64,000 nt of DNA from Kushneria pakistanensis (GTDB taxonomy: Bacteria; Pseudomonadota; Gammaproteobacteria; Pseudomonadales; Halomonadaceae), in contig NZ_BMZM01000002.1 of assembly GCF_014652795.1 (NCBI RefSeq), positions 994,025 to 1,058,024 on the forward strand, given 5' to 3'. The notes below the pieces were generated by a model. The model searched no databases. It was not told the origin of the DNA and saw only the letters and a list, made by a program, of their open reading frames with translations. This document shows, piece by piece, positions 35,497 to 44,674 of the stretch; the stretch's first letter is position 1; the number at the start of each line of letters is the position of its first letter. Position numbers and translations under genes: made by a program.

Positions 35497-36743
35497 GGCG
35501 TCGCGCTGTTGCTTGAGGCGTCGAGGAGATCACCGGCGTTGTCGCGAATGATGGCCATGGCGGCGGTATCGGCCTGGCGCTGACGGGCATCGAACACCTC
35601 GGTGCGCTGCGGCTTGCGCACGCCGGGGGGACAAGCCAGCACCTGCTCGCCGCTGCCATCTTCCAGCTCGATGCGGGTATAGGTCGACAACCCGATCCGC
35701 AGCGGATGGGTATCAAGCGTGTCACCATCGAGTGTGATGCGTACCGGCACGCGCTGAACCACCTTGATCCAGTTACCGGTCGCATTCTGGGCCGGCAACA
35801 GGGAAAACGCCGAGCCGGTGCCCGCCGAGAGCCCGGCCACGTGGCCGTGATAGACCACGTCATCGCCATAAAAGTCGGTGGTTACCGTCGCGGCTTGCCC
35901 GATGCGTACCCGCCCCAGCTGCGTCTCCTTGAAGTTGGCATCGACCCACAGCTCATGCAGCGGTACGACTGTCAGAAGCGGCTGTCCGGCCTGCACGCTC
36001 TGGCCCAGTTGCACCTGCCGGCTGGCCACATGGCCTTCCACCGGCGAGACGACGCGTGTTCTGTCCTGCGCAAGCCAGGCGTTGCGATAGGCGCCGCGTG
36101 CCTGCATAACGCCCGGGTCGTGCCAGAGATCGTTGCCGTCAATCAGGGCGTGTGCCGCGCGCGCCTGGGCCTGGGCCTGCTCAAACTGGGCCTGGGCGGC
36201 GTCATACTGACGTCGGGCGCTGTCGACTTCCTCTTTTGAGGCGGCGCGTTGTGCCAGCAGCGGCCGGCGGCGCTGGTATTCGTCACGGGCGCGCTCAAGC
36301 CGGGTACGCGCCGTGACGGTGGCAGCGTCCAGCTGTATGGCCTGCGCCAGCTGCTGGCGATACCTGCGCACGGCCTGCGCCAGCTGCCCGGCAGCCTGAT
36401 CAAGGGCGTTGGTGGTGTCGCTGTCATCGAGCTCAAGCAGCACCTGGCCACGCTTGACCGGTTCGGTGTCCTCGACATTGATGGCGGTGACGGTGGCGTT
36501 GATCTGCGCGGAGATATTGACCTGATCGCCCTGCACGTAGGCGTCATCGGTAATGACCCGAGTGCTGAGGACCAGTGCGTCCAGCAGATACCAGCCGATG
36601 CCGGCCAGCACGAATACCAGGGCGATGATGAGCAAAATGACATTGCGCTTTTTGCGCGACACCGGTGCTTCACTCTGGTCGTCATCATGGGTGGGATGCT
36701 CGGGAGCGGCAGGGTCGGTCGTGTGCTCGGACTTATGGGCCAT
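35493..36743 (-). CDS. Membrane fusion protein, EmrA/HlyD family
   Basis: 416 residues. A single N-terminal membrane helix (~33-52) precedes a biotinyl-lipoyl-like half (YVQGDQVNISAQINATVTAI), a Gln/Arg/Ala-rich coiled-coil hairpin (~110-215), and the second lipoyl half (VVSPVEGHVASRQVQLGQSV), then a beta barrel. It links the inner-membrane pump to the outer-membrane channel. It starts 11 bases inside the OMF gene and ends in an ATGA overlap with the emrB-like gene. Substrate not predictable. Confidence 0.92.
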   Translation of the reverse strand: MAHKSEHTTDPAAPEHPTHDDDQSEAPVSRKKRNVILLIIALVFVLAGIGWYLLDALVLSTRVITDDAYVQGDQVNISAQINATVTAINVEDTEPVKRGQVLLELDDSDTTNALDQAAGQLAQAVRRYRQQLAQAIQLDAATVTARTRLERARDEYQRRRPLLAQRAASKEEVDSARRQYDAAQAQFEQAQAQARAAHALIDGNDLWHDPGVMQARGAYRNAWLAQDRTRVVSPVEGHVASRQVQLGQSVQAGQPLLTVVPLHELWVDANFKETQLGRVRIGQAATVTTDFYGDDVVYHGHVAGLSAGTGSAFSLLPAQNATGNWIKVVQRVPVRITLDGDTLDTHPLRIGLSTYTRIELEDGSGEQVLACPPGVRKPQRTEVFDARQRQADTAAMAIIRDNAGDLLDASSNSATP

Positions 36744-38262
36744 CGGTTGCAGTTCCAGTCTTCAGATAACGCGCATCAGGTTCGGGGACGCGCCCATGAT
36801 AGCCCCCGCCCAGCGCATGGATCAGCTGGATTCGGGTATCCAGCAGTTCGCCCTCAAGCGCCAGACGGTTCATTTGTTCACGAATCAGGCCCTGCTGCGC
36901 CTCGATCAGCGAGCGCGGATCCTCGACACCGCGCGCGTCACGCTCGCGGGCCAGTTGAAGACGATGCTGGAAGCTTTCCAGTGCCTGCGTCTGTGCCCTG
37001 CGCTGCTCCTCGATTCGATCCATCGTGACGGTGTGACGGGCCACGTCCTGTGCGGCGTCCACGACACGCTGGTTGTAATCGGCAATGGCGGTGTCAAGTT
37101 GCGCGCGGCTGGCGTTATAGCGCGCGTCGAGCCGGCCACCTTCGAAGATGGGCAGCGTCACGGCCGGGCCGATTGATGCCACCGAGACATCCTCGTTGCG
37201 TCCGGAGCCCAGCGGATGCACGCGCAGAAAGCCTGCCAGCGCCGACAGGCTGACATTGGGGTAGTAATCCGCACGAGTCTGATCAATGCCGCGCATGCCG
37301 GCCTCGACCTGCCAGCGGCTGGCCATGATGTCCGGACGGCGCGCGATCAGCTCAAGACCTGCATTCTGCGGCAGGGTGGTATCCAGCGCCGGCAGCGGCC
37401 GCGGGGTCAGATCGTCAAGCTGATCGGGAGACACCCCTATCAGGGCTGCCAGCTGCACCTGATCCTGGCGGGCGGCACCGTTCAATTGGGCGCGCTGCTG
37501 TTCAAGCAGGGAGAGCTGCTCGCGGGCCTGGTCCAGCCGGGCGGGGTTTTCGATGTCACGCGCCACGCGCAGATCGGTGATGCGCACGCTGTCGCGCGCC
37601 GCGCTCAGCAGGGCATCAAGCGATGACAGCTGAGCCTGGCGCAGCTGCCAGTCCATGTAGGCGCGGGTAATGCCCGCCTGCAGCGCGCTGGCGGCGGCGG
37701 CCTGCTCCAGTCGTGTCGCGTGGCGCTGATCAATGGCGGCCTCGATGGCGGCACGCTTTTTGCCCCACCAGTCGAACTCCCAGCCAAACGAGAGCGTGGC
37801 CAGCCCCACATTGCTGCGCTGGCTCTCCCCGGCGTTGCCGGTCTCAAACCCCGGCAGCCCGAGCGCTGGGTATTCAAGGTCGGTGCGGCTGATGCTCTGG
37901 TTGGCCCGCGCACTGCCTTCAAGCTGTGCGCTCATATCCGCCTGGCGGCCTTCAAGCTGGCGGGAGGCGGTGTCAAAACGCGCGCGGGCACTGTCCAGCG
38001 ACGGCGCCTCGCGCATGGCACGCTCGATCAGCCCATTGAGTTGCGGGTCATCAAACTCGTGCCACCACCGGGCATCCGGCCATCGGCCCGGGCTGTCCTG
38101 ATCGTGCTCAAGCCCTGCCAGCGGCGCCTGCTCGCGCAGCACCAGCTCCGATGGTGCCATGCTGGGTGCGCCACAGGCGGTCAGCAACATGCAGATCAGT
38201 ATCACGGGTATGAGGATCGCGGCAGGAAAGCGCGGAGAGAGGGCTGAAGGCTGGTGCATCAT
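36733..38262 (-). CDS. Outer-membrane efflux lipoprotein, NodT type
   Basis: 509 residues. A signal peptide with lipobox LLTAC (~23) begins an outer-membrane factor of the RND/MFS type. Two TolC-like repeats of coiled-coil helices each span about 200 residues, with LNGLIERAMREAPSL early and RPDIMASRWQVEAGMRG central, typical of NodT/OprM. ATG 38262 is chosen because the signal peptide starts there; 38340 is possible but lacks a ribosome site. It is first in the efflux operon, so the channel is made with its pump. Confidence 0.91.
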   Translation of the reverse strand: MMHQPSALSPRFPAAILIPVILICMLLTACGAPSMAPSELVLREQAPLAGLEHDQDSPGRWPDARWWHEFDDPQLNGLIERAMREAPSLDSARARFDTASRQLEGRQADMSAQLEGSARANQSISRTDLEYPALGLPGFETGNAGESQRSNVGLATLSFGWEFDWWGKKRAAIEAAIDQRHATRLEQAAAASALQAGITRAYMDWQLRQAQLSSLDALLSAARDSVRITDLRVARDIENPARLDQAREQLSLLEQQRAQLNGAARQDQVQLAALIGVSPDQLDDLTPRPLPALDTTLPQNAGLELIARRPDIMASRWQVEAGMRGIDQTRADYYPNVSLSALAGFLRVHPLGSGRNEDVSVASIGPAVTLPIFEGGRLDARYNASRAQLDTAIADYNQRVVDAAQDVARHTVTMDRIEEQRRAQTQALESFQHRLQLARERDARGVEDPRSLIEAQQGLIREQMNRLALEGELLDTRIQLIHALGGGYHGRVPEPDARYLKTGTATDGP

Positions 38263-38424
38263 GTTCCCGGTGAAATGGCAGGCAGGCGGTATGGTAATAC
38301 ACATCTGCAGTACGAGGGGGATGGACGCCTTCAAAGGCATTTTTCAGCACCAGACAAGCCCGTTGCACTACTGTAGGCCTGACTGTCGCGCGTGTCGCGT
38401 GCCCCATGTTCCAAGGAGCCTTTT

Positions 38425-38988
38425 GTGCCTTCCATCGCCTGGCGAGATACACGTGAATATTATGGGCGGATCAGCCGCCTTTTTCACTGGCTGATGGCGG
38501 CACTGCTGCTGTGGCAGTTTGCCGGCATGATCGCCGCCAATCTGGTCGGCCGCGCGCCCTGGGTCTCCTTTATGGTGGGCAGCCACAAGAGCATCGGGTT
38601 TGTCCTGATGCTGCTGATCGCGCTGCGCGCAACGTGGGGGCTGTGCAATCTTTCCAACCGTCCGCCCCATGACCGGGGCGCCGAGATGCTGGTCGCCTTC
38701 GGTCAGCTTCTTTTGTATCTGCTGATGATTATCGTGCCGCTTCTGGGGCTGACCATGAACTGGGCCTCTGGCCGGCCGCTGCAGGTGTTCGGGACACAGC
38801 TCATGAGCGGGGGGCGCGAAATGGCAGGACTTGCCGAGCTGACCGCCCAGTGGCATGTGTGGATGGCCTGGACCCTGGGCGTTCTGATTGTCGGTCATGT
38901 GCTGCTGGCCGTGGTATGGCACGGCCTGATCCGGCGTGACGATACCCTGGGGAAAATGGCGACCCGCCCCGATCACCTGTCCCGCTGA
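38425..38988 (+). CDS. Cytochrome b561
   Basis: 187 residues from a GTG start with AAGGAG six bases upstream. Four membrane helices carry His ligands in RLFHWLMA, GSHKSIGF, AQWHVWM and VIVGHVLLAVVWH, the two-heme pattern of bacterial b561. Family members move electrons from quinol, in some cases reducing superoxide or partnering small dehydrogenases. No obvious partner is adjacent. The frame is open to 38392 but without a ribosome site. It is transcribed away from the efflux operon. Confidence 0.92.
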   Translation: MPSIAWRDTREYYGRISRLFHWLMAALLLWQFAGMIAANLVGRAPWVSFMVGSHKSIGFVLMLLIALRATWGLCNLSNRPPHDRGAEMLVAFGQLLLYLLMIIVPLLGLTMNWASGRPLQVFGTQLMSGGREMAGLAELTAQWHVWMAWTLGVLIVGHVLLAVVWHGLIRRDDTLGKMATRPDHLSR

Positions 38989-39009
38989 GCAGAAGCATGA
39001 CACGGACCT

Positions 39010-39028
39010 GCAGGGCGTCAGGCCCTGC
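39010..39028 (+). terminator. Hairpin after cytochrome b561
   Basis: GCAGGGC and GCCCTGC form a 7-bp stem with a GTCAG loop, 21 bp after the stop. It is followed by TGAAACCTTGTT rather than a T run, so a weak terminator at most. Confidence 0.45.
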
Positions 39029-39134
39029 TGAAACCTTGTTGAAGGCAGTGGCGAGGTGCCGGATTTCAACGCACGCTCAATGAGTACGTTGTGAACGCCT
39101 CTTCATGATGGAATTGCCAGGGAGTCTGTGAGTC

Positions 39135-40025
39135 ATGTCCTTCAAGTCCTGCAACAAATACAAGAAGCATACGGTACACGGCGTCATCGGTGTCGGGCTG
39201 TTGATGACCACGCTGGGCCTGGTATCAGTGGCCCAGGCGCAACAGCAGGCTGCCGATAACGTCGAAATGGCCGCCAGCATCGAGCTTGACGTGCCCTATG
39301 TGCCCACCCCCGACACGGTCGTGGCCGGCATGATGGAGATGGGGGCGGTCAGCGAGGGAGATCGCGTGATCGATCTGGGCTCCGGCGATGGGCGCATTGC
39401 AATTGCGGCCGCAAGGCAGGGCGCCGAGGTGCTTGGTGTGGATATTGATCCCGAGCGCATCCGCGAGGCCAACGACAATGCCAGGCGTGAAGGGGTGACC
39501 GAGCGCGTCGAGTTTCGCCAGGAGGATCTTTTCGACACGTCCATTGCCGATGCCGACGTTTTGACCCTGTATCTGCTGCCGACCATCAATCAGCAGCTGC
39601 GGCCCAAAATTCTGGCCGACATGGCGCCGGGTACGCGGGTAGTCTCGCATGCCTTTGACATGGGAGACTGGCAAAGCGATGAGCAGCGCAGCATTGATGG
39701 TCGCACTGTCTATCTCTGGCACGTGCCGGCTCGCGTCGAGGGCGAATGGCAGATCACGCAGGGGGACACCCCCGTGAGCCTGACGCTGTCGCAGCGCTAT
39801 CAGGAGCTTCGGGCCACGGCAGAGCGTGATGGACAGGCGCTGACCGTGGGCGATGCGCGGCTGCAGGGGGATCGGATTGCCTTTACCCTGGCCGATGGTG
39901 AACGCCAGCAGCGCTTTTACGGGCGTGTCACGCAGGATCGCATCGAGGCCGTTGAACCCATCGAGGCACTGGAAGGTCCCGGAGAGAAGGTAGACACGGA
40001 TTGGCAGGCCGAGCGTGCGTCCTGA
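39135..40025 (+). CDS. SAM-dependent methyltransferase with a signal peptide
   Basis: 296 residues. Residues 1-36 look like a cleavable signal peptide (lysine-rich, hydrophobic 17-34, AQA-Q). A class I methyltransferase fold follows: motif I VIDLGSGDGRI (78-88), motif II VLGVDID (99-105), motif post-I in LTLYLLPTINQQLRP (~145). A C-terminal beta-rich part (~205-296) is not part of the core. SAM is not known in the periplasm, so an exported enzyme would be unusual; an uncleaved membrane anchor is possible. It is 6 bp ahead of the APC permease, so the two may be one transcript. Substrate unknown. Confidence 0.82.
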   Translation: MSFKSCNKYKKHTVHGVIGVGLLMTTLGLVSVAQAQQQAADNVEMAASIELDVPYVPTPDTVVAGMMEMGAVSEGDRVIDLGSGDGRIAIAAARQGAEVLGVDIDPERIREANDNARREGVTERVEFRQEDLFDTSIADADVLTLYLLPTINQQLRPKILADMAPGTRVVSHAFDMGDWQSDEQRSIDGRTVYLWHVPARVEGEWQITQGDTPVSLTLSQRYQELRATAERDGQALTVGDARLQGDRIAFTLADGERQQRFYGRVTQDRIEAVEPIEALEGPGEKVDTDWQAERAS

Positions 40026-40031
40026 TCGCTC

Positions 40032-41375
40032 ATGAGCGCGAACGCTGTGACCGGCGTGCGTCGCTATCTGGGCGTGTTTGATGCCGTCGCCATCATGATG
40101 GGCGTGGTGATTGGCGTGGGGGCCTTTCGCACGCCGCCGCTGGTCGCCGGTCACGTTGACAGCAGCTGGGCCTTTCTGGGGGTATGGCTGGCGGGCGGCG
40201 TGGTAATGCTGATCGGTGCGCTGTGCTATGCAGAGCTTGCTTCACGCTATCCCGATGCCGGGGGCGAGTATCATTTCCTCTCCCGCGCCCTGGGCCAGCG
40301 GGTGGCGATTCTCTTTGGCTGGGCGCGCGGCACGGTGATCCAGACCGGCGGCATTGCCGCCGTGGCCTTCGTGTTCGGCGACTATGCCAGCACACTCTTC
40401 TCGCTCGGCGAGCATGGCCCGGCGCTTTACGCAGGTCTGGCCATTGTGGTCTTTACCCTCGTCAACGTGGCCGGCACCCATCAGGGGCGCATGGTACAGC
40501 GTCTTTTTACTCTGCTGACCGTGGCGTTGATGCTGGGTGTGATCGTGCTGGGGCTTGGCAGCATGGAGAGCCACACCCTGTCCCAGCGCAGCAGTGCGCC
40601 GATGGGTGAGGGGCTTTCGGCGCTGGGCATGGCCATGGTGTTTGTCCTGATCACCTACGGTGGCTGGAACGAGGCGGCCTATCTGTCGGCCGACATGCGC
40701 CAGCCACAGCGTGACATGGCCAGTGTGCTACTGATTGGTTCCGTGCTGTTGATCGTACTGCATGTCCTGATCAATCTGAGCTATCTGGGCGTGCTCGGGC
40801 TGGAAGGGCTTCGAAACAGCGAGGCGGTGGCCTCGAACATGATGCAGGTCATTCTGGGCGATACCGGGGCACTGGCGATGACGGTGATCGTGATGGCCGC
40901 TACGCTCTCTACGCTGAACGCGACGCTCTTTACCGGGGCGCGGGTCTACTATGCGCTGGGGCGTGATCTGCCGCCCTTGAAGCGGCTGGGCATGTGGAGT
41001 CAGCGTGGTAACAACCCGGCCAATGCGCTGGTGGTACAGGGCATCCTGTCGCTGGTACTGGTGGCGCTGGGCGATCTGCATCGCGACGGCTTTGAAGCCA
41101 TGGTGGATTACACGGCGCCGGTCTTCTGGGGCTTTCTGCTGCTGGTGGGCATTTCACTGCTGGTACTGCGTCAAAGGGAAGGAGATGGTGGAGACCGCGT
41201 GTTTCGCGTGCCGCTTTATCCGCTGACGCCCATTTTGTTTTGTCTGGTCTGTGCGGGGCTGGTATATGCCAGCCTTCTCAATGCCGGCGCCGGTGGTGTC
41301 ATCGGTGTCTCGATCGTGATGCTTGGGATACCGCTGCTGTACTGGCGACGTCGCGAGCCGACAACGGCGACGTAG
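40032..41375 (+). CDS. APC-superfamily amino acid permease
   Basis: 447 residues with 12 membrane helices. An early GVVIGVGAFRTPPLV (~20-34) is the unwound helix-1 region of APC transporters; GALCYAELASRYPDAGGEYHFL follows at ~58-79. YGGWNEAAYLS near 207 and NATLFTGARVYYALGRD near 296 are further family marks. It probably takes up an amino acid or amine. Coupled to the methyltransferase gene by 6 bp. Specificity not predictable. Confidence 0.9.
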   Translation: MSANAVTGVRRYLGVFDAVAIMMGVVIGVGAFRTPPLVAGHVDSSWAFLGVWLAGGVVMLIGALCYAELASRYPDAGGEYHFLSRALGQRVAILFGWARGTVIQTGGIAAVAFVFGDYASTLFSLGEHGPALYAGLAIVVFTLVNVAGTHQGRMVQRLFTLLTVALMLGVIVLGLGSMESHTLSQRSSAPMGEGLSALGMAMVFVLITYGGWNEAAYLSADMRQPQRDMASVLLIGSVLLIVLHVLINLSYLGVLGLEGLRNSEAVASNMMQVILGDTGALAMTVIVMAATLSTLNATLFTGARVYYALGRDLPPLKRLGMWSQRGNNPANALVVQGILSLVLVALGDLHRDGFEAMVDYTAPVFWGFLLLVGISLLVLRQREGDGGDRVFRVPLYPLTPILFCLVCAGLVYASLLNAGAGGVIGVSIVMLGIPLLYWRRREPTTAT

Positions 41376-41409
41376 CGCCCTGTGACGCAACGCCGCCATC
41401 GTCTTTGCA

Positions 41410-42510
41410 CTAGTTGTAGCGCTCCTTCCAGCGCTGCACCTTCACCTCACTCTTGAGCACATCCAGCACTTCGACGAGTACCTGCTCGAGCGCCTGATAG
41501 TCACTGGTGCTGGCGGGCACGCTGCGAGAAATGGTGCGGTTGGCCAGCTCTTCGATCAGGGAGCGGAAATCCGGTGAGCGAATGCCGATGACCGCTTCCC
41601 GGATCAGGCGACTGGCCACATCAGCCATCGCTTCATCCATGGCCTCGACCACCTGGGCGCCCATGGGCAGACGCTGAAGGCTGCGAATGGTGGGGTTTTC
41701 CGTCACGGCGCGATGAATCAGACCGCTGACCCAGGTGTTGATGTCGTCGCGGTGATGGGCATAGCTTTCACCCAGTACGCGCTGTACGCGAAGAGAAACG
41801 TCATCGATAAGCTGCTGCTTGCGGGGCAGCAATACCTCGTCGGTGACGCGGCGCGATAGATTGCCCTTGGATAGAAAGCCTTCCTGCACATCGGTCAGGA
41901 TGCGCACGATCACGCGATCGGAAAGTTCTTCCAGCACGATCTCGTAGTACTTGTAGCAAAACCGGTAAATGCCCCAGGTACGAATATCGATCAGGCGCGT
42001 GCGCTGCAGTCGAATCAGGAGCCCGATGACACGCAGGATGCGCAGCATGCGCAGTCCGCCGACCGGGATGCAGCCGAGCACGTCATACCAGTGGACGAAC
42101 GGGTAGAAAAACCAGCGGTGATAGCGCTTGTCCCAGATCGCAAAGGCCCAGCCGCCCAGTACATCGATCACGAAGATGGCGACAAACCAGAGATCGATGG
42201 TCTCGAAGTTCTCGTGCAGCCAGGCACCGCCCTGCTCGAGAGACGGCGAGATCGCCGAGAGCATGGCGCGAAAGGTATCGGTCAGATAAAGCGTATCGAA
42301 GAGGATCAGGAGCAGGCTGGCCGAGACCAGCACCATGATGATCAGATCCCAGACGAGATAAAACTGTTCGCGCCAGCGCGGTACAGGGCGCCGATGATGG
42401 GGTTTGTCCTTTTCAGGCGCATCGCCGCGGGGTTGATCTGCCCAGCTGTTGGCTGGTGGATAACGATCGCGGTGGTTGCGATCGTCTGAAGGGGAATCCT
42501 CTTGATGCAT
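41410..42510 (-). CDS. Voltage-sensor-like membrane protein without a visible pore
   Basis: 366 residues. A charged N-terminus (1-49) leads to four hydrophobic segments (~50-75, 104-125, ~137-150, 153-168). The fourth, LRMLRILRVIGLLIRLQRTR, has Arg at 154, 157, 160, 167, 170 and 172 with R-x2-R-x2-R spacing like an S4 helix. S5, P-loop and S6 of a cation channel are not seen. The remaining ~195 residues are soluble, helical and charged with no recognised domain. Related genes are often labelled ion transporter. ATG 42510 has a strong GGAGG. Function unknown. Confidence 0.8.
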   Translation of the reverse strand: MHQEDSPSDDRNHRDRYPPANSWADQPRGDAPEKDKPHHRRPVPRWREQFYLVWDLIIMVLVSASLLLILFDTLYLTDTFRAMLSAISPSLEQGGAWLHENFETIDLWFVAIFVIDVLGGWAFAIWDKRYHRWFFYPFVHWYDVLGCIPVGGLRMLRILRVIGLLIRLQRTRLIDIRTWGIYRFCYKYYEIVLEELSDRVIVRILTDVQEGFLSKGNLSRRVTDEVLLPRKQQLIDDVSLRVQRVLGESYAHHRDDINTWVSGLIHRAVTENPTIRSLQRLPMGAQVVEAMDEAMADVASRLIREAVIGIRSPDFRSLIEELANRTISRSVPASTSDYQALEQVLVEVLDVLKSEVKVQRWKERYN

Positions 42511-42616
42511 GTGTGCCTCCTTGCGTGAGAGGCTATCTCAGATGCTTGAGCGCTCCGCGTCAAGTCGCGGGCGCTCAAACATGCCATCAGCATCGGGATT
42601 TCAGGATCAAAAGGAC

Positions 42617-43429
42617 TTACGGCCCGCGCGGCAGTTCGCGCTTGTGCGCCGTGCGCTCATAGGTGCTGATGATACGCTGCGCCGCGTCATCATCAATCTT
42701 CTTGCCTTCAAGGAAGTCATCGATCTGATTATAGGTAACGCCCAGGGCGTCTTCATCGGTACGCCCGGGGGACAACGTTTCAAGATCGGCAGTGGGAACC
42801 TTGTTGACCAGCGCTTCAGGGCCATCGAGGGCGCTGAGCACGGCACGTACCCGACGCTTGTTGAGTCCGGCCAGCGGTGTGATATCGCAGGCACCGTCAC
42901 CATGCTTGGTGAAAAAACCCATGACAGCTTCAGCGCCGTGGTCGGTACCGACCACCAGACCGTTATGCCTGCCAGCGACGGCATACTGGGCAATCATGCG
43001 CGCACGCGCCTTGATGTTGCCGTGAACGAAGTCACGCTGATACTCGTCGTTGAAATCAAGGCCACCCTGCTCAAGGCCTTCGAGCATGCCATCGGCAGAA
43101 GGCTTGATATTCACGTCCAGCTGCGCATCCGCCTTGATGTAGTTGATGGCGGCCTGAGCGTCGTCTTCATCATGCTGCTCACCATAGGGCAGGCGCATGG
43201 CGTAGAAGGTAGCCTTGCCGCCACGCTCGCGAACGCGCTCCACGGCAAGCTGGCATAGACGTCCGGCGGTGGTAGAGTCCACCCCACCACTGATTCCCAG
43301 TACCAGAGCCTGAGCGCCAGTGTCTTCCAGGTATCTGGCCATGAAGTCGATACGTCGCTCGACCTCTTGTTGAGCATCGAAGCTCTGTTCGATGGCCAGG
43401 GCGTCAATAATCTGCTGCTGGGTGGTCAT
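42617..43429 (-). CDS. nadE: Ammonia-dependent NAD+ synthetase
   Basis: 270 residues. The PP-loop GISGGVDSTTAG (~44-55) and the SPGRTDEDALGVTYNQIDDFL block (~213) identify NadE, which adenylates deamido-NAD and converts it to NAD+. There is no N-terminal nitrilase domain, so ammonia rather than glutamine is the nitrogen source. The upstream gene is pncC, so both NAD steps are neighbours. ATG at 43429. Ends 107 bp before the voltage-sensor-like gene start. Confidence 0.95.
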   Translation of the reverse strand: MTTQQQIIDALAIEQSFDAQQEVERRIDFMARYLEDTGAQALVLGISGGVDSTTAGRLCQLAVERVRERGGKATFYAMRLPYGEQHDEDDAQAAINYIKADAQLDVNIKPSADGMLEGLEQGGLDFNDEYQRDFVHGNIKARARMIAQYAVAGRHNGLVVGTDHGAEAVMGFFTKHGDGACDITPLAGLNKRRVRAVLSALDGPEALVNKVPTADLETLSPGRTDEDALGVTYNQIDDFLEGKKIDDDAAQRIISTYERTAHKRELPRGP

Positions 43430-43508
43430 GGGCGCTCATCATCCTTAAGGCAATGAATGTGGTTACTACTGACAGCGTAGCCAGGGATTGGCATCGATAA
43501 AGCCGTGT

Positions 43509-44030
43509 TCACTTGTCAGTGGAATTTTTCAAACACTGCCCATGGTAATGACTGACGCGTGAAAGTGCATGGCGTGCCGCGGCCAGACGCACCTCATTGC
43601 GATCGCCGTCAAAGCGCCGGGTTTCGCAGAATACGTGATCACCGTCATCGGTGCGAAATGCCCAGGCAAAGCAGACAGTGCCCACTGGAATGCCATCATC
43701 GGAAGGCGCCGGGCCCGCAATGCCGGTATTGGCCACGGCAATGGTGGCCTGCGTATTGTTGAGCGCCCCCTTTGCCATTTCACACGACAGGACCTCGCTA
43801 GTCAGCGAGTGTTTTTCAAAGATCTCTTCATCGATATCGAGATAGCGCTGCTTGGCCTCGGGGGAATAGACCACCAGTCCGCTATCGATGAGATGTCCTG
43901 ATCCGGGAACGCTGGCCAGTTCAGACACGATCAGTCCGGCGGTGCAGGACTCTGCCGTGGTCATGATCTGCTCATGCTGTTCCATATAATTGATCAGCGC
44001 CTCGATCATGCTGTCCTTTTGATCGGCCAT
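43509..44030 (-). CDS. pncC: Nicotinamide-nucleotide amidohydrolase PncC (CinA C-terminal family)
   Basis: 173 residues. TAESCTAGLIV (~25-35) holds the catalytic Ser of the CinA-C amidase and GIAGPAPSDDGIPVGTVCFAW (~104-124) is the other family block. PncC deamidates NMN to NaMN for NAD recycling. It lacks the N-terminal MoeA-like half of full CinA. ATG 44030 has GAGGAAAC upstream; a longer start at 44054 is less likely. Next gene in the same direction is nadE, so the pair forms an NAD salvage neighbourhood. Confidence 0.92.
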   Translation of the reverse strand: MADQKDSMIEALINYMEQHEQIMTTAESCTAGLIVSELASVPGSGHLIDSGLVVYSPEAKQRYLDIDEEIFEKHSLTSEVLSCEMAKGALNNTQATIAVANTGIAGPAPSDDGIPVGTVCFAWAFRTDDGDHVFCETRRFDGDRNEVRLAAARHALSRVSHYHGQCLKNSTDK

Positions 44031-44311
44031 GTGTTTCCTCCTGAAGCACGGCAAGGGAATTCAGCTTTCAGAATACGCCTTCGATATCGTCGGATACTTA
44101 ACCGAGGACATGAATAACGCGTTTTGGGCGTAACGCTGTGCAAGGGATTGTACCCGTAGAGTATCCACGCGCTGTCATAGTGTGCTTCGAACGCATTTAT
44201 AAATATAAATCAACAATTTTGTGCCCTTCATGACCACCGGCAGTGCCAGGCTATAGAGCGTCACTGAAGGCAATAGCCATTCATGTTTCAGGGTGCAGGA
44301 GGCACATCATC

Positions 44312-44596
44312 ATGACGATTGAGCAGGGACGTGACGTCCACGATACCCAGGGCCGCCTATTGGGCAGGGTCCAGGCCGAAGAAGACGACTATATCAAGCT
44401 CGTGGATGAGGACGGAAAGCACACCTGGGTGCCGGCCGATAGCCTGCGTGACGAAAGCGGTGGACTGGTCGTGGATCAGGAGGCGGAAGTCCTGAAGACG
44501 GATCCGGCCATCGACAGTGACATCGGTCGCGTGGACGAGGCGGTACAGGAAAGTTTTCCCGCCAGTGATCCACCGAGCTTTACCCCCGAGCGTTGA
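44312..44596 (+). CDS. DUF2171-type small protein with ESFPASDPPS tail
   Basis: 94 residues. Residues 1-60 look like a PRC-barrel-like DUF2171 domain (GRDVHDTQGRLLGRVQAEEDDYIKL cut into strands, ending HTWVPADSL). The C-terminus ends VDEAVQESFPASDPPSF, a short motif found at the end of many small stress-linked bacterial proteins. No catalytic residue is evident. A GGAGG precedes ATG 44312 and a strong terminator follows. The 281-bp region before it is AT-rich near 44190-44216 and holds GCTATAG at about 44250, a possible sigma-S -10 element. Function unknown. Confidence 0.82.
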   Translation: MTIEQGRDVHDTQGRLLGRVQAEEDDYIKLVDEDGKHTWVPADSLRDESGGLVVDQEAEVLKTDPAIDSDIGRVDEAVQESFPASDPPSFTPER

Positions 44597-44604
44597 AAGC
44601 AGGG

Positions 44605-44628
44605 CCCCGCCAGACGGCGGGGTTTTTT
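44605..44628 (+). terminator. Rho-independent terminator after the DUF2171 gene
   Basis: CCCCGCC pairs with GGCGGGG around AGAC, followed by six T. A textbook terminator eight bases after the stop codon. Confidence 0.95.
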
Positions 44629-44674
44629 ATGAATATCGGAGAAACCGATTGCCAGAGGCCGCTGTGCGTTGGAC

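Noticed and set aside
33940-38262. The tripartite EmrAB-type pump as the siderophore exporter
   Set aside because: It is 14 kb away, has no Fur box, and sits with unrelated genes. Export of the siderophore by it is possible but nothing in the sequence supports it.
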